Part shown: positions 1-8,703 of the stretch, piece after piece
Numbering within the stretch: the first letter of the stretch is position 1
Layout of the letters: every line of letters starts with the position of its first letter
Assembly (NCBI GenBank): GCA_001931905.2
Contig: MSJI02000446.1
Coordinates: 1-18,002 of the forward strand
DNA length: 18,002 nt
Direction: 5' to 3'
Source: Cladosporium sp. IMV 00045
Taxonomy: Eukaryota > Ascomycota > Dothideomycetes > Cladosporiales > Cladosporiaceae
Program-made: the position numbers and the translations under genes
The notes under the pieces: model-generated
The model's database searches: none
What the model saw: the letters and a program-made list of their open reading frames with translations, nothing else
What the model was told of the DNA's origin: nothing

Positions 1-173
1 CTTACTGGGCCTGGAGGCCCTATGTCCGGTCCCCATTGTGCGGCCACAGCAGCCTGCTCTGGCGTTAGTCCCTCCATTTCCGAATGTCGTTTTTCATCAA
101 AATTGTCCCAGACATGATTGAAATTGCGAGCGAGAGCTGCGATATATACTGATTGCGGACCTTCACACCCGCA
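1..173 (-). CDS. Possible internal exon of an unrecognised protein, cut by the left window edge
   Basis: Read on the minus strand, one frame is open from a TGA at 174-176 down to the window edge, about 57 codons. It gives a plausible soluble, acidic segment that includes the stretches ALARNFNHVWDNFDEKR and EGLTPEQAAVAAQWG. The last bases at the edge read CCA followed by GTAAG, a good 5' splice donor, so the segment could be an exon followed by an intron outside the window. Several AG dinucleotides at its 5' side could serve as acceptor. I do not recognise the family and found no initiator that would make it a complete gene. The opposite strand is also partly open here, so the call rests only on composition and the donor site. 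It may be chance. Confidence 0.25.
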
Positions 174-1323
174 TCAGTGATCTTGCGAATAGGAGTTCAG
201 GAGGCATGCGTTAGGGAGCGTAAACGCGATGCTGATCGAGCCAGAAAGGCAAAACCCAATGTCGGCATTGATTGACAACAGTCGAGCGGTACACAACCAG
301 TGTAAACGCAAACGGTAAAATGAAGACGATGAGAACGGTAAGATGATAATAATAAAAGGCGTAAGGGTATAAGAGAGAGCGTGGGCCCCAAGGTACTTCA
401 CCGCGATTCCCGTGCAGACGGCTCCACCATACCCCTTCGTCTGATGCAGCATTGGAGATGGCTTGAAGGATTGGTGCTGATGCCATGGCAAGCACTTGCA
501 GCTCCTTCTCACAGTACTGCGAGCGTCTCGCAGCGTTTCATGTTTGCATCCATATTTAGCGCCTTGTGGTCGACGAGGAACGAGATATCGTTACTGCTTG
601 GGGCCTTGGATTCCACTCACATGCGCGTTGCCAGGTGTCCATGATCGCGTGATTCTGCGAGACATGTCTTGACAGATCTGCATGACGGATGGAAGAAGAG
701 ATGAGGACAGCAATAATAGACGTTGATATAAGGTCGACTTTTGATGAGGGGTCTCAGAAGTGCGGGCTGGAGCCGCTTACCGCCGATCAGGAACAGCGCG
801 GGCGCGTGGTGTAGCAAAGTAACTGATGCAGGATCGAATTCAGTCAACACTTGGGAATGGCTGCAGGGTTGGACTGAGTTGTTGCATGGAGTCGGGGATT
901 CTATAAGAATGTTGTGTTACCCGGTGCGTTATAGATATTCAACAGACATTCGGCGGTATCTCAGGCTTTGAAGCTCCAAAGCGCGCTCCAAGAATCGCGT
1001 CAGTCGCGAGATGTCTCAGCAGGCGAGCCAATTGATTCAAGGCGATTTGCGCTCCTCGTAGCCAATACTGGTGTCATACTCCTATTCCTAAATGTCGCTT
1101 TTGTGCAGCCCGCAAGTTGGCTCCAAGGAATAGACGCTTTGCTGAGGACAAAGTCGACAGTTTTTATCACCGGCATGGAAATTATTGCCGAAGCCAACAA
1201 TTGCAGCACTTGGTTAGCCCGGTAGATAATAGTTCTGTACGGTATATGTCGTCGGTGCCCTCGTACCGGGCCCATAACCTTCGTTCCACGTCGCATTGCC
1301 GACTGCGGTCCAGTAATGTAGCC
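174..1323. other. Intergenic stretch, no supported gene
   Basis: This stretch lies downstream of MED4, which ends at 1324 on the minus strand. Open frames of 60-110 codons exist on both strands, but none shows a recognisable domain, a conserved-looking core or flanking splice signals that would extend it. I saw no tRNA-like T-loop and no tandem repeat. A small inverted repeat (TCGCG, loop TCAGT, CGCGA) sits near 994-1008. The 3' untranslated region of MED4 presumably occupies the right end. Confidence 0.6.
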
Positions 1324-2207
1324 CTACATATCATCAGGATTGAAGACGTCTGGCCTGGCGCGATTTCCTTGCGCTGCGCTCATACTGAGTCGCCTTCGGC
1401 TGCGTTCTTCTTGTTCGACCCTCTCGCGTTCCTCCTCCTCTGCCTTCTTCCGGTCGGCCTCCGCCTGTTCCTCTGGGCTAAGCAAGCTGTTCGGGTCCCG
1501 TCCATCCTCGATCATACGCTGTATGTCTGCAAGCGCACCCTGCTGTATGATACCGTGACTCGGCCACGGCTCGAAGGGTAGGTTGTTGAACGATTCCAGC
1601 CAGTCTTGCGATTGCTGCGGCATGGCTTGTATTCCTACAATCTCCGACCGCGCATAGGGTGTGTTCTCGCTGTCCTGTGCTCCAGGTGGTGGAGTGGCCA
1701 TGCCGTTTGTTATTTGGGCCTGCGCCTGCTCATCCGACAGCGCCGGTAGCTTGATCTCGGGGATTGGTTTGCGGAACGTCGGTGGGACAGTGGTCTTCGA
1801 GATGAATTTGGCGTATCGCAGTAGCTCTTCGACATCTACTTCACGACGCGACTTCTGGGCGCTTTCGTCGGCAGGAATGGCAAGGACATCTTTGCGCGCG
1901 TCGGCTAGGAGCTTCACTGTGTCTTTGATGTTCTGGTCCAGAGACTCGGTCGTGCGGCGCAGCTCGAGGATTCGGGCATGGTTGGCTTGGTGTTTTGAGA
2001 CTGAAAGATTGTCAGTAGGGGTGCTTGGGTGATCAGTGTGAATGATCTTGTGAACATACGTCTATCCAGATCTTCATTGACAGCGTCGTCGGCAGCCAGG
2101 AGAGCGTCCGCTGCGGCCGGAGAGGGATTGTAGGCGGCAATGGAATCTGTCAGACGCTGTAGGCTCTCTTCCATGCGCCTATAGCTGGTCTGGAATTGCG
2201 CGAACAT
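1324..2207 (-). CDS. MED4: Mediator of RNA polymerase II transcription subunit 4
   Basis: This is a subunit of the Mediator middle module, which bridges activators and RNA polymerase II in the nucleus. It has two exons, 2207-2060 and 2000-1324. The 59-nt intron has donor GTATGT and acceptor TTTCAG, and joining the exons gives 274 residues. Visible features in order are an N-terminal helix with SIAAYNPSP (22-30) and LLAADDAVNEDL (36-47), then a heptad-like coiled coil (about 50-85) with HQANHARILELRRTTE (53-68). The Med4 signature VDVEELLRYAKFISKT follows at 104-119. After a proline-rich middle comes a highly charged Lys/Glu/Arg helix (about 224-256), and the protein ends DVFNPDDM. The intron join restores the coiled coil without a gap, which supports the model. 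The ATG at 2207 is the natural start, since NPS-type Med4 N-termini begin about 25 residues upstream of this motif. It is divergent from the cytochrome b561 gene. Confidence 0.95.
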
Positions 2208-2517
2208 TCTGGTGTGGTTGCTGCGAAGTAGACTGTATTGGAGTATTTCAGCTTTGCCGAGTGCTTTCGCAGCTAGATGAAGCTTTGGCGGCGGTAGGAG
2301 CGTCCATGGGCGGGCTTTAGAATTTCACACGAGAGAAGCTCACTGGCAACTTCACTTAGCGCACCTCTCGTTTATCAAGATGGTCTGGGTATAACTGTTA
2401 AGAAACATATTGATGTGATAGTTGTTCGTGCTCTCAATCGATCGCTTTCTTTCGCGTGCCATTCAGGCCTCACTCTTGCGGGCAAAGGCGCATATATCTT
2501 GATATGTCGGATTTCTC

Positions 2518-2536
2518 AACCCCAACCCTAACCCTA
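2518..2536 (+). repeat. Short interstitial telomere-like tract
   Basis: The sequence reads AACCCC AACCCT AACCCTA, that is about three units of the CCCTAA telomere repeat, one of them with a C for T change. It lies roughly 310 bp upstream of the MED4 start codon. It is too short to be a telomere end. In fungi and plants, single or double telomere-like boxes occur in promoters of housekeeping genes, so a regulatory role is possible but not shown. Confidence 0.6.
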
Positions 2537-2642
2537 GATATTCGCTCACGAGAAGTGTCAGTCGACAACATTCACACACGCGACATGTATTCAGTGCATT
2601 TTTGCGACCAATCCGTTTCTTCCGTCTATTTCGTAATCACTG

Positions 2643-2663
2643 CTGATATGTCAGGCATATCAG
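2643..2663. repeat. Perfect inverted repeat, 8-bp arms
   Basis: The arms CTGATATG and CATATCAG are separated by five bases (TCAGG). A related 11-mer, TGATATGTCAG, overlaps the left arm and recurs inverted at 3097-3107, and its first nine bases recur at 2500-2508. A pair of matching 11-mers is not rare in a region of this size, so this is a weak candidate binding site only. Confidence 0.3.
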
Positions 2664-3604
2664 TCCCTTCCACGTGTCGCGCAATACAATAAGCAAATCA
2701 TCGCAAAGCCGACAAGAGCAAACATGCGATTTCAAGAACATCCCTTCGACGAATACGTAATAATGCAATGGGTACGAGAGAGAGATACGACTAAGTACTT
2801 AATAGTTCTACTGGTTCCTATGATTCCGAATAACGAAGGAAAACCAGTCCTGTGACCGCCAACGAGATATACATACGTATATCGATAGTATCATTACCCG
2901 TGACACTGGCGTGCCTGCTTGAAGGTAAAGGCCCAGGCGCCATCCTTCCGACTCCCAGACTGGACAACATGGATCGAGGTGTCTGCCTTTCAACTACATA
3001 TAACGAAAGATGAACCCATGCGATCTCGAGTTCATCCTTGCTCAAGGCATTCATGTCAAGATCCTGATGTATAGCTGCTATACAGCTACCTAAGTACTGA
3101 CATATCATCGTCGGCTTCGGAGTATGCAGTTTTGCTATCGAGTCTCCACCCACAACAGCGAGCACAGGCCATGATCATCTCTCGGCGGGTTTTGGTTCGG
3201 TCTCAACCAACGATTTCCTCCCGGCTCCATGCATGGAGACGATACCAGTTTGAACATAGAAACTGCCCTCCTCGGTACTCACTCAACCGGCCAAATAGAC
3301 ACTGGAAGCTGTCATCTGATATCACCCCAAACAATCATTACAAAGCGAAAGGCCGCAATAGGCGCAAGCCCGCCCTCGGTTGCATCATACACGTTGGACG
3401 TTGCACGATGCGCTAGCGGCAGGTTGATCCCCGCAGCGGCATCGAAGGCATCATCATATAACAGTCAAGGGAAAGGTAATCCGCCCGGCTGGGGGCGTAG
3501 GAAAGTATCATTGTTTGTTTCTAACCACTTTATATCGAGAACTTGTCTGCTGTGTGTCGGAATATTTGTGCTTGATACTCTGGTCATCTTGGAAAGCTGT
3601 GAAT

Positions 3605-4507
3605 ATGTCGGCCGAAGAAAATCAACGCCAGCCTGGTACCAGTGAAGAGGAACCTTTGCTCGGTCAGAGAGGGGATGCAAGCCAACAGGAGGGGAAGCCG
3701 CTGTACCACAACTTTATTATCGGTGAGCAGATGGACAGATTACATTTCTGATGTGTTAGAAGCTGACCATGGATGAAGGGACGGGTGTTGTTGCTCAGGC
3801 CGGAGCCTGGATTGTACGGATATCCAACTCATCACACAGGTTGAATGGAGCAAGTCGCTGACCATGATCACAGCTTGCCGCGATAGTATGGGGGAGTGTC
3901 TTCAGCCATGACTTGATCCTCTTCTCAGCACATCCGGTAAGGACTCGATATCGTATGAATATCGCACATCAACATCGCTAACCTCCAATTCACGCAGCTT
4001 CTCAACTCAGCCGCCCTCCTCTTCTTCATCCAAGGCATCCTAGTCCTCCAGCCGACCCACACCGCCAAACAGAAGAAAGAAGGCACCTACGCCCACGCGG
4101 CCCTCAACGATATTGCGCTGCTCACAGCAATCGCCGGTCTGGTCGTGATCGAGTACAACAAAATCTCCCACAACGGAACACACTTCGAGTCGCCGCACGC
4201 CATCCTCGGCCTGATCACGTACGTCCTCACGGCCGTCCAGGCCGTGGTAGGAATCACGCAGTACTTCGTGCCGCAGCTGTACGGCGGCGTGGACAATGCG
4301 AAGAAGCTCTACAAGTACCACCGCGTCGGTGGCTATGTGATCTTGCTCGCCATGCTGGCGACCGTCGCCGCGGCGACGCAGACTGATTTCAACAAGAATG
4401 TGCTGCAGATCCAGCTGTGGGCTGTGATTGTGGCGGCGATCATTCTGCTTATTGGTGTCGTGCCTAGGATCCGCTTGAATAAGTTTGGATGGCTGGCTGG
4501 TCATTGA
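3605..4507 (+). CDS. Cytochrome b561 / ferric reductase transmembrane-domain protein
   Basis: This is a predicted di-heme transmembrane electron carrier of the cytochrome b561 family; members pass electrons across membranes, for example from ascorbate. There are four exons: 3605-3722, 3779-3813, 3874-3936 and 3998-4507. Introns of 56, 60 and 61 nt carry CTGAC or CTAAC branch sites. The joined product has 241 residues. The first 35 are soluble, followed by about five to six hydrophobic segments. The four likely heme-ligand histidines sit in FSAHPLLNS (His71), HAALND (His105), ESPHAILG (His139) and YHRVGGY (His180). The spacing of paired histidines on successive helices fits the family. The N-terminus carries EEEPLL (14-19), a dileucine sorting motif of the [DE]xxxL[LI] type, hinting at a vacuolar or endosomal address. 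No dopamine-beta-monooxygenase (DOMON) domain is present. The electron donor and acceptor cannot be told from sequence. Confidence 0.9.
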
Positions 4508-5298
4508 AGAGTTTCATGATCGGGGTACCGATAGGCTAGAAGCAGAAAAAGCAGACGAAGGGTGGACGGGGGAGGTAATGATTTTAGTGGCCGTGGCGTT
4601 CATGAGTTGATGATCTGAATGATTTTGCCCCTTGCGTTGACGGCCACGGACAGAAGTTAGTATGAACATTGAATAGGTCCAGAATAGATTGGGTTGCACG
4701 AGGCTCGTATCCTCGATTCCATACGAAGATGTCCCTCAGGAGATCGATTGAGTGGATTGGCAATGATATGTACCCGAGTGCGACGCTCGTTGAGATTGTT
4801 CCTGGCTGTGCAAAGCTAGGATATCTCCTGCGCAGTATAGGACATATAGTAGTGGTGTGGCGGAGGAAGCGACAAGGTGGGCCAAGGGGAGGATATTCCT
4901 GGTCTCTGGTGGATTGCTTGGTGGAGTGGCTTGCGTCGTGCGATTCATGTGTTTTATCTCACTGTCAGACTTGTGCCACACTCACACGCCGGTATACCAC
5001 TTCAGCGCGTAGATTTGGCAATACTCCCATCGTCCTCGGAGAACAAGACTTGAAGACTTTCGTATTCTTCACGGACTTTCGTCAACTTGTTCTTCGGCAA
5101 TCTCAACAACATGTCACATGACAAGCCCATCCTGGCACTTCCCCCACACAGTCTATCCAAGTAGCCTCAGCCTCTAGGCTGGTCTCGGAGATTGGGTTCA
5201 CCTGTAGCGCGCATCCAAGCCCAGAACCTACCTCCTATTTCCTCGTAAACAGGGCAAGCCTCTGAAAAGTCGCCGCGAAAAGGGCACAACGCGCGGCA

Positions 5299-5505
5299 AT
5301 GGTGAGGCAGCCTGTCGCACCACCACTATTCCTACTATTCCTATTCTTCTCCAAGTGCAACGTCTTTCTCTCTTCACTATCTCCCCTTCTCCCCGCCGCA
5401 CCGAGCTTCGGCGCATGTCATGATACCCGTATTCCTTTCCTTCTCCTAATGTTTCGTTGCTGGATGCAGGGGACGACAGGCGCAACCCCTCGGGACTTGC
5501 CATAA
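5299..5505 (+). promoter_or_regulatory. Upstream open reading frame in the putative TBC-gene leader
   Basis: An ATG at 5299 opens a 68-codon frame ending in TAA, 84 bases before the TBC start. A second in-frame ATG lies at 5449, and a minimal ATG-TCA-TGA frame lies near 5414. If transcription starts upstream of these, they would lower initiation at 5590. The transcription start is unknown, so they may simply be untranscribed promoter. The encoded peptide (Leu/Phe/Pro/Ser-rich) resembles nothing I know. Confidence 0.3.
5326..5398 (+). promoter_or_regulatory. Pyrimidine-rich tract upstream of the TBC gene
   Basis: The plus strand is dominated by C and T here, with repeated CTATTC/CTACTATTC units followed by CTCCCCTTCTCCCC. 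Such CT-rich blocks commonly precede transcription starts in filamentous fungi. The placement, about 190-265 bp before the start codon, fits a core promoter for the gene at 5590. Confidence 0.45.
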
Positions 5506-5589
5506 GACACCACCAGAGACACCAAGCACGCCGACCCGCGTGCCAGTGTGGCCCTTTTCTTGGTTCAGCATTCTTAAGCCGGCTAGAAT

Positions 5590-8136
5590 ATGGGCGATCA
5601 CGATGCGAACCCTACCGGCCAACGACCGGATGCCGGATCTCCAAAGACAACCCACGATGGACCGACAAACCCGCAATCACCGAGTGTAGCGTTTTCGACG
5701 CCGGATCAGAACCACAGACCTTTGACCGGCGCGCCGAGTGCGGACAGCAAGGGCAGGAGCGAGGTCCGGCCTAAGACTGCACCCAATGCGCATGGAAGCG
5801 GCACTCGCAGGAAGTGGGGTTTTCTCGAAGAGGACTTGAAGAGAGATTCTGGCATCGCACCTTCGAACGATACAGGCGGAGCGGACACCGACGCCCACAA
5901 CGACGTCGCCTCGCCAGCGCGCAGCCTTGAGCACACACCCAGTTTGCCGACAATCGTTGTGCAGGATGCTGATAGCGCCCGCTTGCCCACTCTCGAGCGT
6001 ATCATCTCGCCTTTCACGAAGAAGCGCGGCCACGACAGCAGAGCGACGCACTCCACCGAGCCGCAACGGCCACATACAGCCCATCAGAGAATGAAAAGCT
6101 TCCACGGCATTGAGACGGACATTCCTACCGGCGGCTTGGAAGACTTCGATTCCGACAAGATTGACTTCTCGAAGAGGGGCAGTCTGATGTTTGGCGGCAA
6201 GAAGATGGGTCAATTGATTCAATCGCAAGGGGACAAGCCCATAGATGATACGATTGGAGAAGCTGAGCCGGAACCACAACATCACAAGGACGATGTTACA
6301 GCGGAGCAGCCAACAATACAACAACAGCAACAGCCAACACCAGAGCAATCGCCCAGACCACATGAGGCACCCCCAAGTCCAGTTATGGATAAGGATGCTG
6401 AGATTGCACGCGACCCTGAGAGCCCCAAGCCTGTACCTGAGCAGAGAAAATCAGGTCTGGTATCAGGCAGGAGAAAGCCGAGCGTACAGATGCTACAAGC
6501 GGCAATTTCAGGCGGTCGGGTTTTGTCTGCCGAGGAAATCACCTTTTCTATGCGTGTACGAAGCATGTACGAGCACGGAGACGAGAAAGCAGCGGATTGG
6601 ACATCTACTCCCTTTGGCGGCAACTCGCGCGTCACATCGCCAGAACTGTACCGCGACAGCCCAGAACCTACGGAAAGTCTTGAAGGATTAGTGGTGGATA
6701 GGACGCGCGATGGAAATGTTGAGCAGGCAGGTCGTAACCCAGATGAAATCAGGGCAAATTACACCAAAGGTCCGCACGAAGTCGCTGGTGGTATGGAAGA
6801 TTGGGAGGATCTCAGTGGCGCAGAGGTCGACCGCTTTGGCTTTATCAGTCCAAAGCGCGTCTTTTCGCACGACTCTGGAATGCCTCCTATGGATGGATCG
6901 ATGGGTCTGCATCGCGTCGCCACCGGCCTCCGTCTGATGTCTGATCAACCGCGCAGGGAGCGGAGTACGATTCGTCGAAAGGCATCAACCGTGCGATCTT
7001 CGCGCTCGGCACCGCCTGGCAAGAACTCCTCTGCGGGCTCGATTCGCAGCTTTCAGACCAACTTATCCGGACCATCCCGGACAGGTCGTTTCCGCTCGAG
7101 GGATCGAAAAGTGTTGGACCGGGCAAGCAACATGCTGACCTTGCCCCAAGGCTTATCCGACATAGCAGAGCACCAAGATGGCGATTTCGCTCAGCGCAGA
7201 GAATGGTCCCGCAATGAGAAATGGCTGCAAATGGCTCGCAAACGCTCCGACAGCAAAGGAGGTGGCACCAGCTTCGAATTCGACGTCGGCGACCCTAAAG
7301 TCATTAAACGAACCTGGAAAGGTATTCCCGACCGCTGGCGCGCGGCTGCCTGGCATAGCTTTTTGAGCGCTTCTGCTCGTCGTCGCGGGTCGTACACCTC
7401 CGACGAAGAGCTCATCAGAAACTTTCACCATCTGCAAGACCTCAACTGCGCAGACGATGTGCAAATCGATGTTGACGTGCCGAGGACTATCAGCATGCAC
7501 ATCATGTTTCGCAAGCGCTACCGCGGTGGTCAGCGCTTGCTCTTCCGCGTCCTGCACGCAATCGCACTTTACTGCCCCGACACGGGCTATGTGCAAGGTA
7601 TGGCCAGCCTTGCAGCGACTTTGCTTTGCTACTTTGATGAGGAGCGTGCGTTCGTTATGCTCGTACGCCTATGGCAGTTGCGTGGTCTTGAGCAGCTCTT
7701 CCGTTCTGGCTTCGATGGTCTCATGGCGGCACTGCAGCAGTTCGAGGATGAATGGCTGCGCGGTGGCGACGTCGCTGTCCGTCTCGAAGAACTCGGCATT
7801 TCTAGCACAGCCTATGGCACTCGCTGGTACTTGACCCTCTTCAACATGAGCGTACCGTTCCCTGCGCAGCTGCGAATCTGGGATGTGTTCATGCTGCTCG
7901 GAGACATTGCCCCTGGTGCTCCTGCAGAGGCTCGCGAGGCTTTTGCCGGAGCCGATCTGGATGTACTCCACGCCACCTCTGCGGCGCTGATCGACGCGAC
8001 CAGAGACATCCTGCTAGACGCCGACTTCGAAGGCGCAATGAAGACGCTCACATCGTTCGTGCCGATCCGCGACGAAGACATGCTGATGCGCGTTGCGAAG
8101 GCCGAGTGGAAGCTTCGTAAGAAGAGAGGCGTGTGA
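5590..8136 (+). CDS. TBC-domain Rab GTPase-activating protein
   Basis: Predicted to speed GTP hydrolysis by a Rab GTPase in vesicle traffic. The single open frame gives 848 residues. Residues 1-570 are largely low-complexity and probably disordered, rich in Ser, Pro, Arg and Asp/Glu. They include a Gln run (244-248) and a more conserved-looking block around EEITFSMRVRSMYEHGDE. The TBC (Tre-2/Bub2/Cdc16) domain starts at RTWKGIPDRWR (574-584) and runs to roughly residue 780. Both catalytic fingers are intact: IDVDVPR supplies IxxDxxR with the arginine finger at R632, and GYVQGM supplies the glutamine finger at Q669. Later motifs include YGTRWYLTLF and RIWDVFMLLGD. The gene is therefore likely active as a GAP. 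The domain reads most like the RN-tre/Gyp type, but the Rab partner cannot be named. The ATG at 5590 is the first in this frame after the CT-rich leader. The Mg2+ channel follows in the same direction, 567 bp downstream. Confidence 0.9.
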   Translation: MGDHDANPTGQRPDAGSPKTTHDGPTNPQSPSVAFSTPDQNHRPLTGAPSADSKGRSEVRPKTAPNAHGSGTRRKWGFLEEDLKRDSGIAPSNDTGGADTDAHNDVASPARSLEHTPSLPTIVVQDADSARLPTLERIISPFTKKRGHDSRATHSTEPQRPHTAHQRMKSFHGIETDIPTGGLEDFDSDKIDFSKRGSLMFGGKKMGQLIQSQGDKPIDDTIGEAEPEPQHHKDDVTAEQPTIQQQQQPTPEQSPRPHEAPPSPVMDKDAEIARDPESPKPVPEQRKSGLVSGRRKPSVQMLQAAISGGRVLSAEEITFSMRVRSMYEHGDEKAADWTSTPFGGNSRVTSPELYRDSPEPTESLEGLVVDRTRDGNVEQAGRNPDEIRANYTKGPHEVAGGMEDWEDLSGAEVDRFGFISPKRVFSHDSGMPPMDGSMGLHRVATGLRLMSDQPRRERSTIRRKASTVRSSRSAPPGKNSSAGSIRSFQTNLSGPSRTGRFRSRDRKVLDRASNMLTLPQGLSDIAEHQDGDFAQRREWSRNEKWLQMARKRSDSKGGGTSFEFDVGDPKVIKRTWKGIPDRWRAAAWHSFLSASARRRGSYTSDEELIRNFHHLQDLNCADDVQIDVDVPRTISMHIMFRKRYRGGQRLLFRVLHAIALYCPDTGYVQGMASLAATLLCYFDEERAFVMLVRLWQLRGLEQLFRSGFDGLMAALQQFEDEWLRGGDVAVRLEELGISSTAYGTRWYLTLFNMSVPFPAQLRIWDVFMLLGDIAPGAPAEAREAFAGADLDVLHATSAALIDATRDILLDADFEGAMKTLTSFVPIRDEDMLMRVAKAEWKLRKKRGV

Positions 8137-8703
8137 TGACGAGTTGGAAAAAGGGCGCTCGCTCACACCACCACTACTAATAAGAACTCTACACCCATGA
8201 CGGGATAATATCTTTTCTTTGTGTGTTTATGCTTGCTACTCACTGTACTTGCTTCTCCGAACAAATGCAGGATTCAGTGAGGGCTTGTTTGTCATGACCT
8301 GCAGGTCTCGGGATGGTTTCCTTGTGTTTTTATTTCCTTTACCGCAGAGATACCCCTGGAGGAAGTGAATCGAATGGGAATACACCACGTGTACGTAATG
8401 TTTAAATAGGATAGGAGAAAGGAAAGAGAGGTAATCTTGCACTATATGAACTCAAGGAGAACCATTTTCCTCAAGATCCCATGAATTATTATTTCGGAAT
8501 GAGAGTGCCATGGACAGATTAAAGCTCGATCTCTTGAACTCTGTGCGCAAGCGTGCCTTGCAGGAGGCTGCGCTAGTCCAGCACGGAAGCCGTGGAGATT
8601 TTTGGGCAAGTAGTTCATCATCATCATCCATTCTAGATGGCGTTCGCATGTACACAACCACCTCACCCCACCTTGAATACCTTACGACTGTCGCACGCGA
8701 GCG
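8137..8703. other. Intergenic region between the TBC gene and the Mg2+ channel gene
   Basis: This holds the 3' end of the TBC transcript and the promoter of the next gene. It contains a short TCA microsatellite (8615-8628). Open frames of 65-74 codons on both strands show no recognisable features and I do not call them. Confidence 0.55.
8615..8628 (+). repeat. TCA microsatellite, four and a half units
   Basis: Four perfect TCA units plus a partial one lie about 75 bp upstream of the Mg2+ channel start codon. It is short and probably neutral. Length variation between strains would be expected at most. Confidence 0.5.

Larger units (their letters stand above)
2208..3604. other. Divergent promoter region between MED4 and the cytochrome b561 gene
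   Basis: About 1.4 kb separates two divergently transcribed genes, so both promoters must lie here. Contents I can see are a telomere-like tract (2518-2536), a perfect 8-bp-arm inverted repeat (2643-2663), a CACGTG core near 2672, and nested short inverted repeats at 3069-3088. A TATA-like CATATAAC lies near 3455, about 150 bp before the b561 start. Open frames of up to 138 codons occur on both strands but show no domain or codon pattern that I would call a gene. Confidence 0.6.
4508..5589. other. Intergenic region: b561 3' end and promoter/leader of the TBC gene
   Basis: No gene is supported. A 150-codon open frame (4669-5121, plus) has no recognisable domain and looks like chance. The last 300 bases, described separately, are CT-rich and contain upstream ATGs, as expected for the leader of the TBC gene at 5590. 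No tRNA or repeat array was seen. Confidence 0.55.

Noticed and set aside
3069..3088. Nested short inverted repeats GTATAG-CTG-CTATAC and TAGCTG/CAGCTA
   Set aside because: Arms of six bases are expected by chance at this frequency; no context to give them a role.
2818..3165. 115-codon minus-strand frame with a hydrophobic C-terminal segment
   Set aside because: A single hydrophobic stretch is not evidence enough; it lies in a divergent promoter and has no other feature.
3229..3645. 138-codon plus-strand frame upstream of and overlapping the b561 start
   Set aside because: It overlaps exon 1 of the b561 gene in another frame and has no conserved-looking features.
4669..5121. 150-codon open frame between the b561 and TBC genes
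   Set aside because: No ordered composition, no recognisable domain, no supporting splice signals; probably chance.
5677..6363. 228-codon minus-strand open frame inside the TBC gene
   Set aside because: It overlaps the low-complexity coding region of the Rab-GAP; its translation is Arg/Leu-rich noise without motifs.
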